Origin: Closterium sp. Naga37s-1
Taxonomy: Eukaryota > Streptophyta > Zygnematophyceae > Desmidiales > Closteriaceae
Direction of reading: 5' to 3'
Length of the DNA: 64,000 bases
Assembly: GCA_947471745.1 (NCBI GenBank)
Contig: CANJKZ010000084.1
Location: 372,001-436,000, forward strand
The notes beneath the pieces are model-generated. The model made no database searches and had not been told where the DNA came from. It worked only from the letters and a program-made list of their open reading frames with translations. Positions 1 to 12,944 of the stretch are shown one piece after another. Numbering within the stretch: the stretch's first letter is position 1; every line of letters begins with the position of its first letter. A program made the position numbers and the translations under genes.

Positions 1-3000
1 CTCGCGTTACACCACAGTCTTCCCCTTGCGCCGCAAGGATGAGGTCACTAAGGTGTTGATCGACTAGATCCGCGTTGCTCGTCTCCAGCTCAGAGAGCGT
101 TTCGGCTCGGACTTTCCTGTTCTGCGTCTGCACTCCGACAGAGGTGGAGAGTTTTCCTCCGACCTTCTGCGAGCCTTCTGTCGTGCGGAGGGCATCCGCC
201 AGACGTTCACGCTTTCGGCCTCTCCACAGCAAAATGGGATTGCTGAGCGCCGCATTGGCATGGTCATGGATGTCGCTCGTACGTCCATGATCCATGCGGC
301 TGCTCCCCATTTTCTGTGGCCGTTCGCGGTTCAGTACGCGGCGCATCAGATCAACCTTCAGCCCCGGGTCTCCATGCCGGAGACCTCCCCTACTCTGCGG
401 TGGACGGGGAAGGTTGGTGATGCGTCTGCGTTCCGTGTCTGGGGATCTCGAGCTTTCGTCCGAGACTTGTCTGCGGACAAGCTGTCCTCCCGTGCTATTC
501 CTTGTGTCTTCCTCGGCTTTCCCCCTGACGCGCCTGGTTGGCAGTTTTACCACCCCACCTCGCGTCGTGTTCTGTCCTCCCAGGACGTCACGTTTGACGA
601 GTCGGCTGCGTACTACCGTCTTTTCCCCTACCGCGCTGCCCCCCTCCCCCCCTCGCCGCTCTTCCTCACGCCCGGTCCCCCCCCGGTAGACCCCCTCCCC
701 CCTCAGGGTCCTGCCCCCTCAGGTGTTTCCCAGGTAGATGCAGTCGAGCTTGTCGAGGTAGCTGTTGATTCTGGTGCTTGTGGGGGTGCTGAGCCTGAGC
801 GTGTGGTGCCTGGGGGTGCTGGGTCTGGGGGTGCTGAGCCTTAGCGTGCGGAGCCTGGGGGTGCTGGGTCTGGGGGTGCTGAGCCAGGGGTTGCTGAGAG
901 TGGGGGTTCGGTACCTGCCGGTGCTGGACCTGGAGGTCCTTCGAGTTCTTTGTCCCGGCGGGAGCTACCCTCTCCATAGGAGCTGCGAGAGTGGTTTGCT
1001 CGGCGCTGGAGCCGTGCTGCTGGAGCTGGAGGTGCTGCCGGTGCTGGAGGTTTTACTTCGTTCCGCTCCTTGAGCAGGTTCTTGGTCTTCCGCCTTCTTC
1101 TGGTCCTGCTCCTTCCTTAGAGTGTCCACCGCCTGTCCAGTCCGAGTCACAGTTACAGCTGGCTTCCCCTCTCCCTGCTCCTTCTCCCTACGCTGGTCCT
1201 ACTGGAGGTCTTGTTGAGCGTCGTGAGCCTGAGTCGCGTCCTGCGTCACCTGTTCGTACTGCTCGCACTAGTCGTCGTGTTCCACGTCAACGTCCTCCTG
1301 CGGTCCCGGGCACGCATCAGATGGCACTGCGTCCTTCCACTGCACCACAGCGTGTCCCTTTGCCGTCTCCTCCAGAGTCCTCTCTTCCTGCTCTTGCTGA
1401 CCCGGAGTCTGACTCCCTTCGTGCTGCCAGTCCTACTGTCACGCGTTTCCTAACCACTATTGTCACTGACCCTTCCTTTGAGTCCGCTGCTGCGTCTGCC
1501 TTAGTTGCCGAGCTTGTCGACTTCGCTGCTCACTGTCGTCTAGACTACGCCACTAGTCTTGTTGCTGAGTCTGCGTCTGTCTGTCCTCCGTCCGTCGGGG
1601 GTAAGTGTGCTCTTAGCACGGACGTCCTTGAGGACAGGCAGGAGGAGTTCCAGTGTTTTGCTGCTGCTTTACCTCATCTTGTGTCCATGCTGCTTGCCCC
1701 TGAGGGAGACCCGGATGCACCAGACATCCCGACCCCGCGCTCTTACGCAGAGGCGATAGAGGGTCCCTACTCCTCTCAGTGGCAGGCAGCCATGGACGCA
1801 GAGATGGCTTCCTGGAAGTCCACAGGCACCTACGTCGACGAGGTTCCCCCACCTGGGGCGAACATTGTCAGTGGCATGTGGATTTTCAGGGTGAAGCGGC
1901 CGCCGGGTTCTCCGCCTGTCTTCAAGGCGCGTTACGTGGCTCGAGGCTTCAGTCAGCGGCAGGGAGTTGACTACTTTCAGACCTTCTCCCCGACCCCGAA
2001 GATGACCACTCTTCGGGTTCTACTGCACGTCGCTGCTCAGCGTGACTACGAGCTTCACTCCCTTGACTTAAGCACTGCTTTCCTACAGGGCAGCCTTCAC
2101 GAGGAGATCTGGCTGCGCCGCCCACCTGGCTTCACTGGGTCGTTTCCTCCTGGTACCCAGTGGAGTCTCCGGCGGCCAGTCTACGGTCTCCGCCAGGCGC
2201 CCCGGGAGTGGCACGACACACTGAGGACTACGCTTGCGGCTCTTGGGTTTGCTCCTTCTACTGCTGACCCGTCGCTGTTTCTTCGCACCGACACCTTGCT
2301 GCCGCCGTTCTACATCCTCGTGTACGTCGACGAATTGGTGTTTGCTACAGCTGACACTGCTGGACTCGCCCACGTGAAGTCCGAGCTGCAGAAGAGACAC
2401 ACGTGCACAGACCTGGGTGAACTGCGCAGCTATCTTGGCTTGCAGATCACCCGGGACAGAGCACGCCGCACCATTACCCTGACTCAGTCACACATGGTGC
2501 AGCAGGTCCTTCAGCGCTTCGACTTCACGTACTCCTCGCCTCAGGCCACTCCTCTGTCTACTCGCCACTCGCTCTCAGCTCTGCCTTCGGATGAGTCCGT
2601 AGAGCCGAGTGGCCCGTACCCAGAGCTTGTTGGCTGCCTCATGTACCTGATGACCTGCACTCGACCTGTCCTGACATACCCTCTTAGCATCCTGGCACGG
2701 TATGTTGCTCCTGGGAGACATTGACCAGAGCACATGGCTGCCGCGAAGAGGGTGTTGCGCTACCTGTGCAGTACGTCGGGCATGGGGCTCGTGCTTGGAG
2801 GGCGGAGTCCAGTGGTCCTCACTGGTCACGCAGACGCGTCTTGGGTTGACGACCTGACTACTCAGCGGTCGTCACAGGGTTACACCTTCAGCCTTGGTTC
2901 CGGTTCTGTCTCGTGGCGGTCTACCCGCTCGTCTTCTGTTCTCAGCTCCAGTTGTGAGGCTGAGATCTACGCAGGGGCCATGGCTGCACAGGAGTTACGC

Positions 3001-3306
3001 TGGCTCACCTACCTGCTGACTGACCTGGGAGAGCCGCCTCGTTCTCCTCCAGTTCTGTACGTAGACAACAAGGCCATGCTGGCCTTGTGTCGGGAGCACA
3101 GACTGGAGCACAGAACGAAGCACATTGCTCTTCGCTACTTCCTTGCTCGTGAGCTACAGCAGCGTTGTCAGTTACGCCTTGCTTACGTGGCCTCTCAGGC
3201 CAACACTGCTGATATCTTCACCAAGGCACTTCAGCCTTGTGATCATCAGCGCTTCTGTACTATGTTAGGTCTTGTTCCTACTTGTCCTCACTTGCTTACC
3301 TCTTGA
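1..3306 (+). pseudogene. copia A pol remnant: integrase, linker, RT, RNase H
   Basis: Integrase core from the window edge to about 640, recognised by SDRGGEFS near 131-160 and QQNGIAERR near 230. A linker of repeated Gly-Ala-Glu-Pro-like words follows (~650-1,100), with one LREW word near 975. The reverse transcriptase block runs ~1,780-2,720 (WQAAMDAEM, FKARYVARGFSQR, YGLRQAPREWHD) and RNase H ~2,735-3,306 (CEAEIYA, RTKHIALRYF). Codons are GC-rich like its kin. Fossil, not an active gene. Confidence 0.85.
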
Positions 3307-3474
3307 CTTTACTTGTACTGTGATCCATATATATATACACCTGCATGTGAACTGGCCTTGTGGCCTTTTGAACCTGTGCTCAGAATGTGTGGTGACGTTG
3401 TGATCCACCCTGAGCTTGCTTTGCTTGACTAGTCTTGTGACCCCTTGTTCTCCCCCACTTTGCCTATGGGGGTG

Positions 3475-3601
3475 TGTCAAACATTAATCACATAGCCTGT
3501 CTAGGCTGTAGTGGGGTATACACTATGGGGTACAGTTTCCTAGGGTTTCATATTTGTACCCAACTCATTTCCTAGTCATTCATCTTTCCTGTTTCTTCAC
3601 A
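3475..3601 (+). repeat. 3' LTR of copia A
   Basis: Begins TGTCAAACATTAATCAC directly after the G-rich polypurine-like tract TATGGGGGTG and ends near TTCTTCACA. It shares the CTAGGCTGTAGTGGGGTA block with the other LTRs of this family. The right end is set by similarity and is uncertain by a few bases because the gypsy remnant starts there. Confidence 0.75.
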
Positions 3602-6600
3602 CCACTTGTTAATGCCGTCCTTGCACGCTGCGCGCAAGAGTTGTTCCACAATTTGGTTCAAGCGCTCTGTCTGCCCATCGGTCTGGGGATGATATGCAGA
3701 TGACATTGCTAGGCGTGTCCCCATGAGCGACATGAGCTCTTTCCAGAACTTGCTAGTAAACTTGGGGTCCCTGTCGGATATGAGGGTTGTTGGGATCCCG
3801 TGCTGTGAGATGATGTGTTTGAGGAATAGCTCTGCCGTTTCCTCCGTGCGTGCGGTTGTATGTGTTGGAATGAAGTGTCCCATCTTTGAGAATTTGTCGA
3901 TGACGACCAGGATGGCGTCATGCCCTGCGTTGGCAGGTGGTATACCGGTGATGAAATCCAAGCTGACCACTTGCCAAGGCTGTTCCGGGACGGGTAAAGG
4001 CTGAAGAAGTCCTGCTTTCTTCTGCTTACTGCTTTCATCCGCTGGCACGTGTCGCACGAAGTGACAAACTTTTGCACGTCGTTTGCCATGTGGAGCCAGT
4101 AGTAGACTTTCGCAATCCCGGCAAGAGTCTTGTTACTCCCGAAGTGTCCAGCGTAGAGCACGTCATGGAATTCTTCGAGAAGCAACTGCCGAAGAGGCGG
4201 GTAGTTGGGTACCCATATCTTTGTTGATCCTTTGCGTAGTGCGACGTCGTGGTCCCACTGCAACAATTTCTTTTTCTCTGCTAAGGGAATCTCGGGGTCG
4301 ATGGTATAGCCGTGCGTGAAGAGTCCCTTGAGTAGCGGATTCATCCCCTCAATCTGTATGGCGGCAACGTGTCCAGGTCGGCTCAGTGCGTCTGCCTTAT
4401 TCTTGTGTCCCGGCTTGTACACGATGTCGTAGTCGAAGTGCGTCTCGAGGAAGTCAATCCACCTGACTTGTCTTCTGGAGAGGGTCGGTTGCGTCTTTAG
4501 GTACTTCACGCTGAAATGGTCAGTGTAGACCGTGGTCTTTCTCCCTTTGAGGTAGCATCGCCATGTCTTGAATGCCGTGATGATCGCTAATGCCTCTTTG
4601 TCGTGAATCGGGTAGTTGAGTTCTGCCCCGTGCAATTTTTTGCTGAGGTAGGCGATTGGTTGTAGTCCTTTCCCTTGGTCTTGCATCAAGACTGCTCCAA
4701 CTGCTTGGTCGCTAGCGTCAGCTTCGATGACATAGTCTTTTTCTGGATCTGGCAGGATCAGGACGGGTGCGGGTGTGAGTGCGGTCTTCAACTGCTCCAT
4801 GGCTTGCTGGTGCACATCCTCCCACTTGAACGGTGTATTCTTCTTCAGTAGATTGGTGAGAGGTGTTGCAATCTTCGCATACTGTGGCACGAACCGATTA
4901 TAGTAGTTCGCAAAGCCAAGGAATTGCTGAAGTTCCTTCACGTTCTCCGGTGTCTCTCACGTACGTACGGCTTCGATATTGTTTGGGTCGACATGGACTC
5001 CTTGAGCGCTCACCATGTGTCCAAGGAACTCAACTTTCTTCAAAGCAAACTCGCTCTTGGATAGCTTGACGTAGAACTTCTCCCGTCGAAGTATCTCGAA
5101 GATGCGTCGTAGGTGTTCGATGTGCTGCTTCATGTCCCTCGAGTAGATCAGGATGTCGTCCAGGTACACCGCCACGCATTCGTCGAGTAGAGGCCTAAGA
5201 ATATGGTTCATTTCGGCCTGGAATGTAGCGGGTGCGTTGGTGAGTCCGAACGGCATGACGAGGTACTCGTAGGATCCGTATCGTGTCCGAAACGCTGTCT
5301 TATGGATGGAGTTATCCGCCATCCGGATCTGCCAATATCCCGATCTCAAATCGAGTTTTGAGAATACTGTGGCTCCACGAAGCTGGTCAAGTAGATCGTC
5401 GATCCGTGGAATCGGATACTTGTTCTTGATTGTCTGCTTGTTGAGGGCTCGGTAGTCGATGCACATGCGTAAGCTTCCGTCAGGTTTTGGTGTGAAAAGC
5501 ACTGGTGCACCGTATGGTGATGTTGATGGTCGAATGAGTCCTTTGTCCAGAAGGTACTCGATCTGCTTCTTCATGTCGGCCAACTCGGTAGGGCTGAGTC
5601 GATATGGTGCTCGGAAGGTCGGTTTTGAACCAGGTTCTTCGATGATCTCGTGCTGGTGGGTTCGGTATGGCGGCAACTGGTCTGGAAGGTCGTCAGGGAG
5701 AACGTCTTCGAACTCTTCTAGAAGTTTCTGGATTGCTGGTGGAAGCTCGAGCGTTTTTCTCTCTCCTTCGTCCTCGTTGATAACCAGTGCAACAAACCCT
5801 GCCATGGTTCGCTTCACGTCATTCTCGAAGCGTGCGAGAGTCTCCTCCGGAATATCTCCCGTGTTGCTCCAATTCGGAAGAGGAACTCTTCTGGCTTGAT
5901 TGTAAATACTCGCCTTGCGGGTGACCCAGTTGATCTCGGGGTTGAACTTCTTCAGAAAATCTCTCCCAAGAATCAAGTCTAGCCCTTTGATGTTGGTGAC
6001 GGGTAGGGTCGGTTTCCAGCGAAGAGGACCCATCTGCAGGTGTAACGCTGTTTCGCCGTAGACTTGTAATTTGCTTCCGTCAACCATCGTAGCTGTGAAG
6101 TTTGAAGGCGTGTACTTCTCATTGATGCGTTCGAGGGTTGCTTTGTCGCATACTGAATGGGATGCTCCGCTGTCCACGAGTGCTTGGAGGTGTCGTCCAT
6201 TGCAGATCACCTCGAGCAAAAGTGGTTGGCGTTGCTCGTTGTACCCGTTGATCGTCTCGTTGATTGGATTATAGGGCATTTCCCATAGCTATGTGTTTTC
6301 TCCTGGGGTGGCAGATGGCCGGTCCTGCCGTTCCCTATTGCCATGATTTTTTGTTGTCGTCGACGACGTGGTTCTCGAGCTCGTAGTAGAATTCATAGAT
6401 GGGGTAGATACCGTAGATGTTTCAGATGTTGCAGATGCATCTGTAGAGGAGGTTTGAGGTCGTCGCAGCTTCATGTTGACCTCCAGCTCCCTCTTGAGCT
6501 GCTTCAGCGCCACCGACTTCTTCCGTGGGGACCGGTTGGTCGACGTGGGCTGGTTTTTCAGAGAGAGGACGATGTCGACGTTGGAAGGTCGATCTTCCAC

Positions 6601-7655
6601 GCTCCGTTGTTGGTTCCCCATGCGCAGCTGCTGTAGTTGTCGTACCGGTACATTCTTTTTCTTCTGGAGCCTCTCTCGTGATTTCACAAAGGCCGTAGAC
6701 CCAAGGGAATTTTTTCCAAGTAAAGCATCCTTGTATGATATTTTGAAGGGGTGCTTACTTTTTACAGGGCCTTTTTGGAGTTGTCCGGGTCCAGCAGGGT
6801 CTTGTGTCGCGGAGATTTTATTTCCCTCGGCGATTTTCCCTGGTAGAGTCCGTTCGTGGTTTGAAAAATTCACTCCACGATCCTCCAATATTCGCATTAA
6901 ATCTGCTCCACTGCTGCGGTCCCTAAGCGCTGAACGTGCAGTTTTCATTTCGTCACAATCGATGAGTCGATGTCCGGGTTTGCCGCAGAAAGAACACTTA
7001 GATTTGTTCTTCTTTGGTCTTGCCTTCGGGTCGATTCGATCGAGTTCCATCGGGTCGGCGTACGTGGGGTTAGCCAAGCGCCCTCCATGTCGTCTAGCTC
7101 CTCCATGAAGTCGTCGTGTTCCGATCGTGGTTACGTCGAAACGTTCCGCTGCCGAAACGACGTCGTTGTAGCTGCTCCAATTTGCGGCCGCAACATGTTG
7201 TCGTGTTTCTTTTTTCAGCCCCGCGATGAATGCTCTAATTTTTTCGCCTTCCGTGACGTCGGGGATGCGGTTGAACAACTCCTCCATTTGTTGCATGTAG
7301 TTCGCGACGCTCCCGATTTGTTGATGACGATGTATTTTGTCGCGGGCGATAAACGCTGCATTAATCGGCTCAAAACGTTATAGTAATCGTTCTCGGAACT
7401 GCTGCCACGTCGCTTCACCTTGGTTTAATAAACCGCTTCCGCTTATCCATTCAATTGCTGGTCCGCGCAGTAGTGTTGCTGCAAAATTAATTCTGTTTCT
7501 GTCGAGTGCTGGTGCTGTCCATCCAATGGCGGCGAAATAAATTTCGATCACCAAAAGCCAGCGCCTAGCGTCGATTTCCCCATCAAAGGTGTTGGGGGCT
7601 CGAATTTCTTGGGCCTTGGGAAAATTTCGCGACTGCTGCGAAGTCACGATCGATT
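3602..7655 (-). mobile_element. Ty3/gypsy remnant (fossil, no LTRs seen)
   Basis: Minus-strand internal part of a Ty3/gypsy element. Reading from high to low coordinates: gag (~7,655-6,289) with a CCHC knuckle CSFCGKPGHRLIDC near 6,958-7,000; an aspartic protease block [11 protein letters not shown] near 6,148-6,190; reverse transcriptase with YLDDILIYS near 5,130-5,185; RNase H with VIEADASDQAVGAVL near 4,690-4,740; the integrase zinc region (CDTCQRMK near 4,040); and the integrase catalytic core down to ~3,602. Reverse transcriptase ahead of integrase is the gypsy order. Both ends stop at copia sequence and neither LTR is recognisable. Several breaks. Its subfamily (for example chromovirus) cannot be told because the C-terminal integrase region is not present. 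Confidence 0.88.
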
Positions 7656-7984
7656 CTGCTTCTGGTAGTGGACAGGTGCAGCTGCCGTGTCCTCTCTCGC
7701 CCCAGCAGCTTCGTGAGTGGTACGCCAGTTGGGGCTGTCGGGGTGGCCGTAGTGGCAGTCGCTCTGGAGTCGTTCGGGAGCTTCCTGGTAGTGGACAGGT
7801 GCAGCTGCCGTGTCCTGTGAGTGAGGCTGCCGCTCTAGGTGCTAGTGCGTCCGTTGCCCTAGGTGCTGGTGAGGCTACCACTCCCGGTACTCGCGTGTCT
7901 GCTACCCCAGGTGCTGGTGAGGCTGCCGCTCTAGGTGCTCGTGAGTCTGCGCCCCCTGGTACTGAGTCGACTGAGGCACTGCAC

Positions 7985-10900
7985 ACCTTCACTCTGGACT
8001 CAGGTGCTTCTCGCTGTTTCTTTCGTGACCGCACTGCCCTTGAGCCGCTTGCTCGGCCAGTTGCTGTCTCCCTCGCTGACCCCTCTGGGGGTCCGGTCAT
8101 TGCGACCTCCTCCACTGTCCTTCCTTGTCCTGCGGTCCCGTCGGGCACACTGTCAGGTCTCCACCTCCCCTCGTTCTCTACGAACTTGGTGGCGGGTTGT
8201 GCGCTCCAGGACGGGGGTGTTCACCAGTTCACCCCTGCCTACGAGCGCGTGACACACTGCACGTGTGCTCGGACAGGCCGTCACATGGCTACCTTCACTC
8301 GGCAGCCGGGGTCGGACCTGTACACACTGACCACTGAGTCCCCTCAGGTAGCTGCGTCTGCGTCAGGTCAGCTGTCGGCCCCCTGCTCGTGTCGCTCTCT
8401 GGCGCACGAGACCGTCCTCTGGCACCACCGACTTGGTCACCCGTCCGTGCAGCGCCTTCGTGCCATGCACAAACGGTACCTTGTCTCTGGTCTTCCCAGG
8501 GTTCTCCCTCCCCTCCCACCCTCGCCTGCTCCTCCCTGTCTTCCCTGTGTCGAGGGGCGGCAGCGCGCCGCTCCTCACTCCTCCTCGTTTCCCCCGACGA
8601 CTGCTCCCTTGCAGACGCTCCACATGGACGTGTGGGGCCCAGCCCGCGTCCGTGGTGAGGGTCAGGAGAGGTACTTCCTGATAGTTGTTGACGACTACTC
8701 GCGCTACACCACGGTCTTCCCCTTGCGCACCAAGGGTGAGGTCCCTGATGTTTTGATCCCTTGGATCAGCGCTTCTCGTCTCCAGCTCAGCGAGCGTTTC
8801 CACTCGGAATTTCCTGTCCTGCGCTTGCACTCTGACAGAGGTGGTGAGTTCTCCTCCGACCTCTTGGCAGCCTACTGTGCGGAGCACGGCATCCGCCAGT
8901 CGTTCACGCTTCCGGCCTCTCCACAGCAGAATGGGGTTGCTGAGCGCCGCATTGGCTTGGTCATGGAGGTCGCTCGTACCTCCTTGATCCATGCGGCTGC
9001 CCCCCACTTTCTGTGGCCGTTTGCAGTCCGATACGCTGCGCATCAGCTCAACCTCTGGCCCCGTGTCTCCGTTCCGGAGACTTCGCCGACACTGCGTTGG
9101 ACAAGAGAGGTTGGCGATGCGTCACGCTTTCGGGTCTGGGGATCTCGAGCCTTTGTTCGCGATACGTCCGCGGACAAGCTCTCCTCCCGCGCTGTTCCTT
9201 GTGTCTTCCTTGGCTTTGTCCCGGACGCGTCTGGTTGGCAGTTTTACCACCCCACCTCGCGCCGTGTCCTGCCTTCTCAGGACGTCACTTTCGACGAGTC
9301 CGTCCCCTACTACCGCCTCTTCCCCTACCGCACTGCCCCGCTTCCCCCCCCGCCTCTCTTCCTCGCGCCAGGTGCTGCTGTGGTAGACCCCCTCCCCCCT
9401 CAGGGTGCCGCTCCCTCAGGTGTGTCCCAGGTAGACCCAGTTGAGCCTGTCGAGGTAGCTGTCGACTCTCGTCCTGCTAGGGGTGCTGAGCCTGAGGGTG
9501 CTGAGCCTGAGCGTGCGGAGCCTGGGGGTGCGGAGCCTGGGGGTGCGGAGCCTGGGGTTGCGGAGTCTGGGGGTGCGGAGCCTGGGGTTGCGGAGTCTGG
9601 GGGTGCTGAGCCTAGGGGTGCGGAGCCTGGGGGTGCTGAGCTTGCGGGTGCTGAGTCTGGGGGTGCTGAGTCTGGAGGTGCTGAGCCTGGGAGTGCTACA
9701 CCTGGAGGAGCTCTCTCCTCACAGCAGCTGCGTGAGTGGTACTTACAGTACTGCAGCCTCAGGAGAGGTGCTTCTGGAGCCAGGAGTACTGCTGGAGCTG
9801 GTGCTAGTGCTTCCCCTCCTAGGCGGGAGCTGCCCTCTCCCCAGCGGCTCCGAGAGTGGTACGCACGGCGCTGCAGTCTTCGGAGTGGCGCTCCTAGTGT
9901 CGCGGACCCAGCTGCTGGAGGTTCTGCTGCTGGCGGTGCTTCTGGCGCTGCTAGAGGTACTGCTGGTGCTGGAGCTGCTGGTGCTGCTGACGCTACTGGA
10001 GGTGCTGCTGGTGCTGGTGGTACTGCTGGTGCTGCTGGAGCTGCTGGAGGTGCTGCTGGTGCTGGGGCTGCTGGAGCTGCTGGAGGTGCTGCTTCTTCTG
10101 GAGGTGCGGCTGGTGCTGCGGCTCCGGGCGTTGGAGTTGCTGCTGGTGCTGCGGACCCTGGAGTCGGAGCTGCTGCTGGTGCTGCGGACCCTGGAGTTGG
10201 AGCTGCTGCTGGTGCTGAGGACCCTGGAGGTGGAGCTGCTGCTGGTGCTGAGGACCCTGGCGCTGGTGTCTCTGCTGGTTCTGGAGACGCTGCGCGGCCG
10301 CGGCCGTACTTCGTTCCGCTCCTTCAGCAGGTTCTTGGTCAGCCTCCTCCTCCTTGTCCTCCTCCCTCCTTAGAGTGTCCTCCGTCTGTCCAGTCGTAGT
10401 CACAGTTACCGTCTGACTCCCCTCTCCCTGGTCCTTCTCCTTACACTGGTCCGACTGGAGGTCTTACGGAGCGTCGTGAGCCTGAGTCTCGTCCTGCGTC
10501 GCCTGAGTCTCGTCGAGCGTCGCCTGTTCGTGCTGCTCACACTGGTCGTCGTGTCCCGCGTCAGCGTCCTCCTGCTGTCCCAGGCACTCACCAGATGGCG
10601 CTTCGTCCTTCCACTGCTCCCCAGCGTGTCCCTCTCCCGTCTCCTCCTGCGTCCTCTCTTCCTGCTCTTGCTGACCCTGAGTCTAACTCCCTTCGTGCTG
10701 CCAGTCCTACTGTCACGCGTCTCCTGGCTACTGTTGTCACTGACCCTTCCTTTGAGTCCACTGCTGCGTCTGCCTTAGTTGCCGAGCTTGTCGACTTTGC
10801 TGCCACTTGTCGTCTAGACTACGCCGCTAGCCTAGTTGCTGAGTCTGAGTCTATCTGTCCTCCGTCCGTCGGTGGTGAGTGTGCTCTTGGCACGGACGTC

Positions 10901-12580
10901 CTTGAGGACAGGCAGGAGGAGTTTGAGTGCTTTGCCGCTGCTTTACCTCATCTCGTGTCCATGCTAGTTGCCCCTGAGGGAGACCCGGATGCACCAGACA
11001 TCCCGACTCCGCGCTCTTACGCAGAGGCGATAGAGGGTCCCTACTCCTCTCAGTGGCAGACAGCCATGGACGCAGAGATGGCTTCCTGGAAGTCCACAGG
11101 CACCTACGTCGACGAGGTTCCCCCACCTGGGGCGAACATCGTCAGTGGCATGTGGATTTTCAGGGTGAAGCGGCCGCCGGGTTCTCCGCCTGTCTTCAAG
11201 GCGCGTTACGTTGCACGAGGCTTCAGTCAGCGAGAGGGAGTTGACTTCTTCCAGACCTTCGCCCCGACCCCGAAGATGACCACTCTTCGGGTTCTGCTGC
11301 ACGTCGCCGCTCAGCGTGACTACGAGCTCCACTCTCTTGACTTCAGCACTGCTTTCCTACAGGGCAGCCTGCACGAGGAGATCTGGCTGCGCCGCCCACC
11401 TGGCTTCACTGGGTCGTTCCCTCCTGGTACCCAGTGGAGCCTCCGGCGGCCAGTCTACGGTCTCCGACAGGCGCCACGTGAGTGGCACGACACACTGAGG
11501 ACTACACTTGCGGCTCTTGGGTTCGCTCCTTCCACTGCTGACCCGTCGCTGTTTCTTCGCACCGACACCTTGCTGCCGCCGTTCTACATCCTCGTGTACG
11601 TCGACGACTTGGTCTTTGCCACTGCTGACACTGCGGCACTCGCCCACGTGAAGTCGGAGCTGCAGAAGAGACACACGTGCACAAACCTGGGTGAACTGAC
11701 AAGCTATCTTGGCTTGCGGATCACCCGGGACAGAGCACGGCGCACCATCACCTTGACTCAGTCACACATGGTGCAGCAGGTCCTTCAGCGCTTCCGCTTC
11801 ACGTACTCCTCGCCTCAGCCCACTCCTCTGCCTACCGGTCACTCGCTCTCAGCTCTGCCTTCGGGTGAGTCCGTAGAACCGAGTGGCCCGTATCCAGAGC
11901 TTGTGGGCTGCCTCATGTACCTGATGACCTGCACTCGACCTGACCTTGCATACCCTCCTAGCATCCTTGCACGCTATGTCGCTCCTGGCCGTCACCGGAA
12001 GGAGCACATGGATGCCGCTAAGAGGGTGTTGCGCTACTTGTGCAGTACGTCGGGCATGGGGCTAGTGCTTGGAGGACGAGACCGAGTTGTACTCACTGGG
12101 CACTCAGACGCGTCTTGGGCTGACGACCAGGCTACTCAGCGGTCGTCTCAGGGTTACACCTTCAGCCTTGGCTCTGGTTCAGTTTCTTGGCGTTCTACAC
12201 GCTCGTCTTCTGTTCTCAGCTCCAGTTGTGAGGCTGAGATCTACGCCACAGCCATGGCTGCACAGGAGTTACGCTGGCTCACCTACCTGCTGACCGACTT
12301 GGGAGAGCGGCCTCGTTCTGCTCCAGTGCTGTACGTCGACAACAAGGCTGCCATTGCCTTGTGTGAGGAGCACAGACTGGAGCACAGAACGAAGCATATC
12401 GCTCTGCGCTACTTCCTTGCTCGAGAGCTGCAGCAGCGCGGTCAGCTTCGTCTGCGTTACGTGGCCACTCGGGCCAACACTGCTGATGTGTTCACCAAGG
12501 CGCTTCAGCCTTGTGACCATCAGCGCTTCTGTACTGTTCTAGGCCTCGTGCCTACTGGGCCTCACTTGCTTACTTCTTGC
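7985..12580 (+). pseudogene. copia B protease-integrase-RT-RNase H remnant
   Basis: Protease block LDSGASRCFF near 8,000-8,030. Gag-pre-integrase LWHHRLGHPSVQRL near 8,412-8,460. Integrase core ~8,580-9,330 (SDRGGEFS near 8,830-8,856). Linker ~9,470-10,310, made of GAEPGGAEP-like repeats and then GAAGAA-like repeats. Reverse transcriptase ~11,040-11,990 with YVDDLVFATA near 11,595-11,625, and RNase H ~12,000-12,580. The word QQLREWY (or QRLREWY) occurs three times, near 7,707, 9,722 and 9,841. Fossil copy. Confidence 0.85.
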
Positions 12581-12808
12581 TCTGCTTGTACTGTGATCTC
12601 TGTATATGTACCTGCTTATTTACTCTTGCTAGGTTGTGATCACTGTATCTCTTGTTATACTATCAACCTGCATGTGAACTGGTCTTGTGACCACTTGCTT
12701 GTGCTCAGAATTTGTGTGGTTTCCTTGAGATCCACCCTGAGCTTGCTTTGCTTTGCTTTGACTGGTCTTGTGACCATCTGGTTGTCTCCCACTTAGCCTA
12801 TCGGGGTG

Positions 12809-12944
12809 TGTCAAACATTATATGTTTATATTGTGTAGGCTATAGTGGGTTTAGCCTTAGGGGGTACAGCTTTGTTAGGGTTTCCTACTTGTATCCCCCT
12901 CCTACCTAGTTTCATGCATTCTCGTTCCATTCTAGATTCTAACA
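12809..12944 (+). repeat. 3' LTR of copia B (136 bp)
   Basis: Starts TGTCAAACATTATATG after the tract TATCGGGGTG and ends TTCTAACA. Same layout as the other family LTRs: a GTAGGCTATAGTGGG block, a GGGTACA block and a TACTTGTA(T/C)CC block. No partner 5' LTR was found, so its age cannot be estimated. Confidence 0.85.

Larger units (their letters stand above)
1..3601 (+). mobile_element. Ty1/copia element A (fossil, cut by window edge)
   Basis: Plus-strand LTR retrotransposon of the Ty1/copia superfamily; its 5' part lies outside the window. Parts in order: integrase core, low-complexity linker, reverse transcriptase, RNase H, a ~170 bp untranslated tail and a 3' LTR. Integrase ahead of reverse transcriptase is the copia order. 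The right end butts directly against a Ty3/gypsy remnant read on the other strand. Its sequence is very close to elements B, C, D and F, so they look like one family. It is broken, with several breaks. No target duplication can be tested because the left end is missing. Confidence 0.9.
7660..12944 (+). mobile_element. Ty1/copia element B (fossil, 5' end missing)
   Basis: Plus-strand copia element of the same family as A. It begins abruptly next to the gypsy gag remnant, with no 5' LTR or recognisable gag, and ends in a clear 136 bp 3' LTR. Parts: protease, gag-pre-integrase, integrase, a very long Gly/Ala/Glu-rich linker, reverse transcriptase, RNase H, untranslated tail, LTR. The body is mostly open with about two breaks, so it looks younger than A. 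The gypsy-to-B junction has no visible repeat signature. Confidence 0.88.

Noticed and set aside
1613-1852. Minus-strand frame beginning MGEPRRRRCLWTSRK, also at 10,851-11,126 and 30,036-30,341
   Set aside because: Repeated because the copia RT on the other strand is conserved; it is an antisense shadow, not a separate gene.
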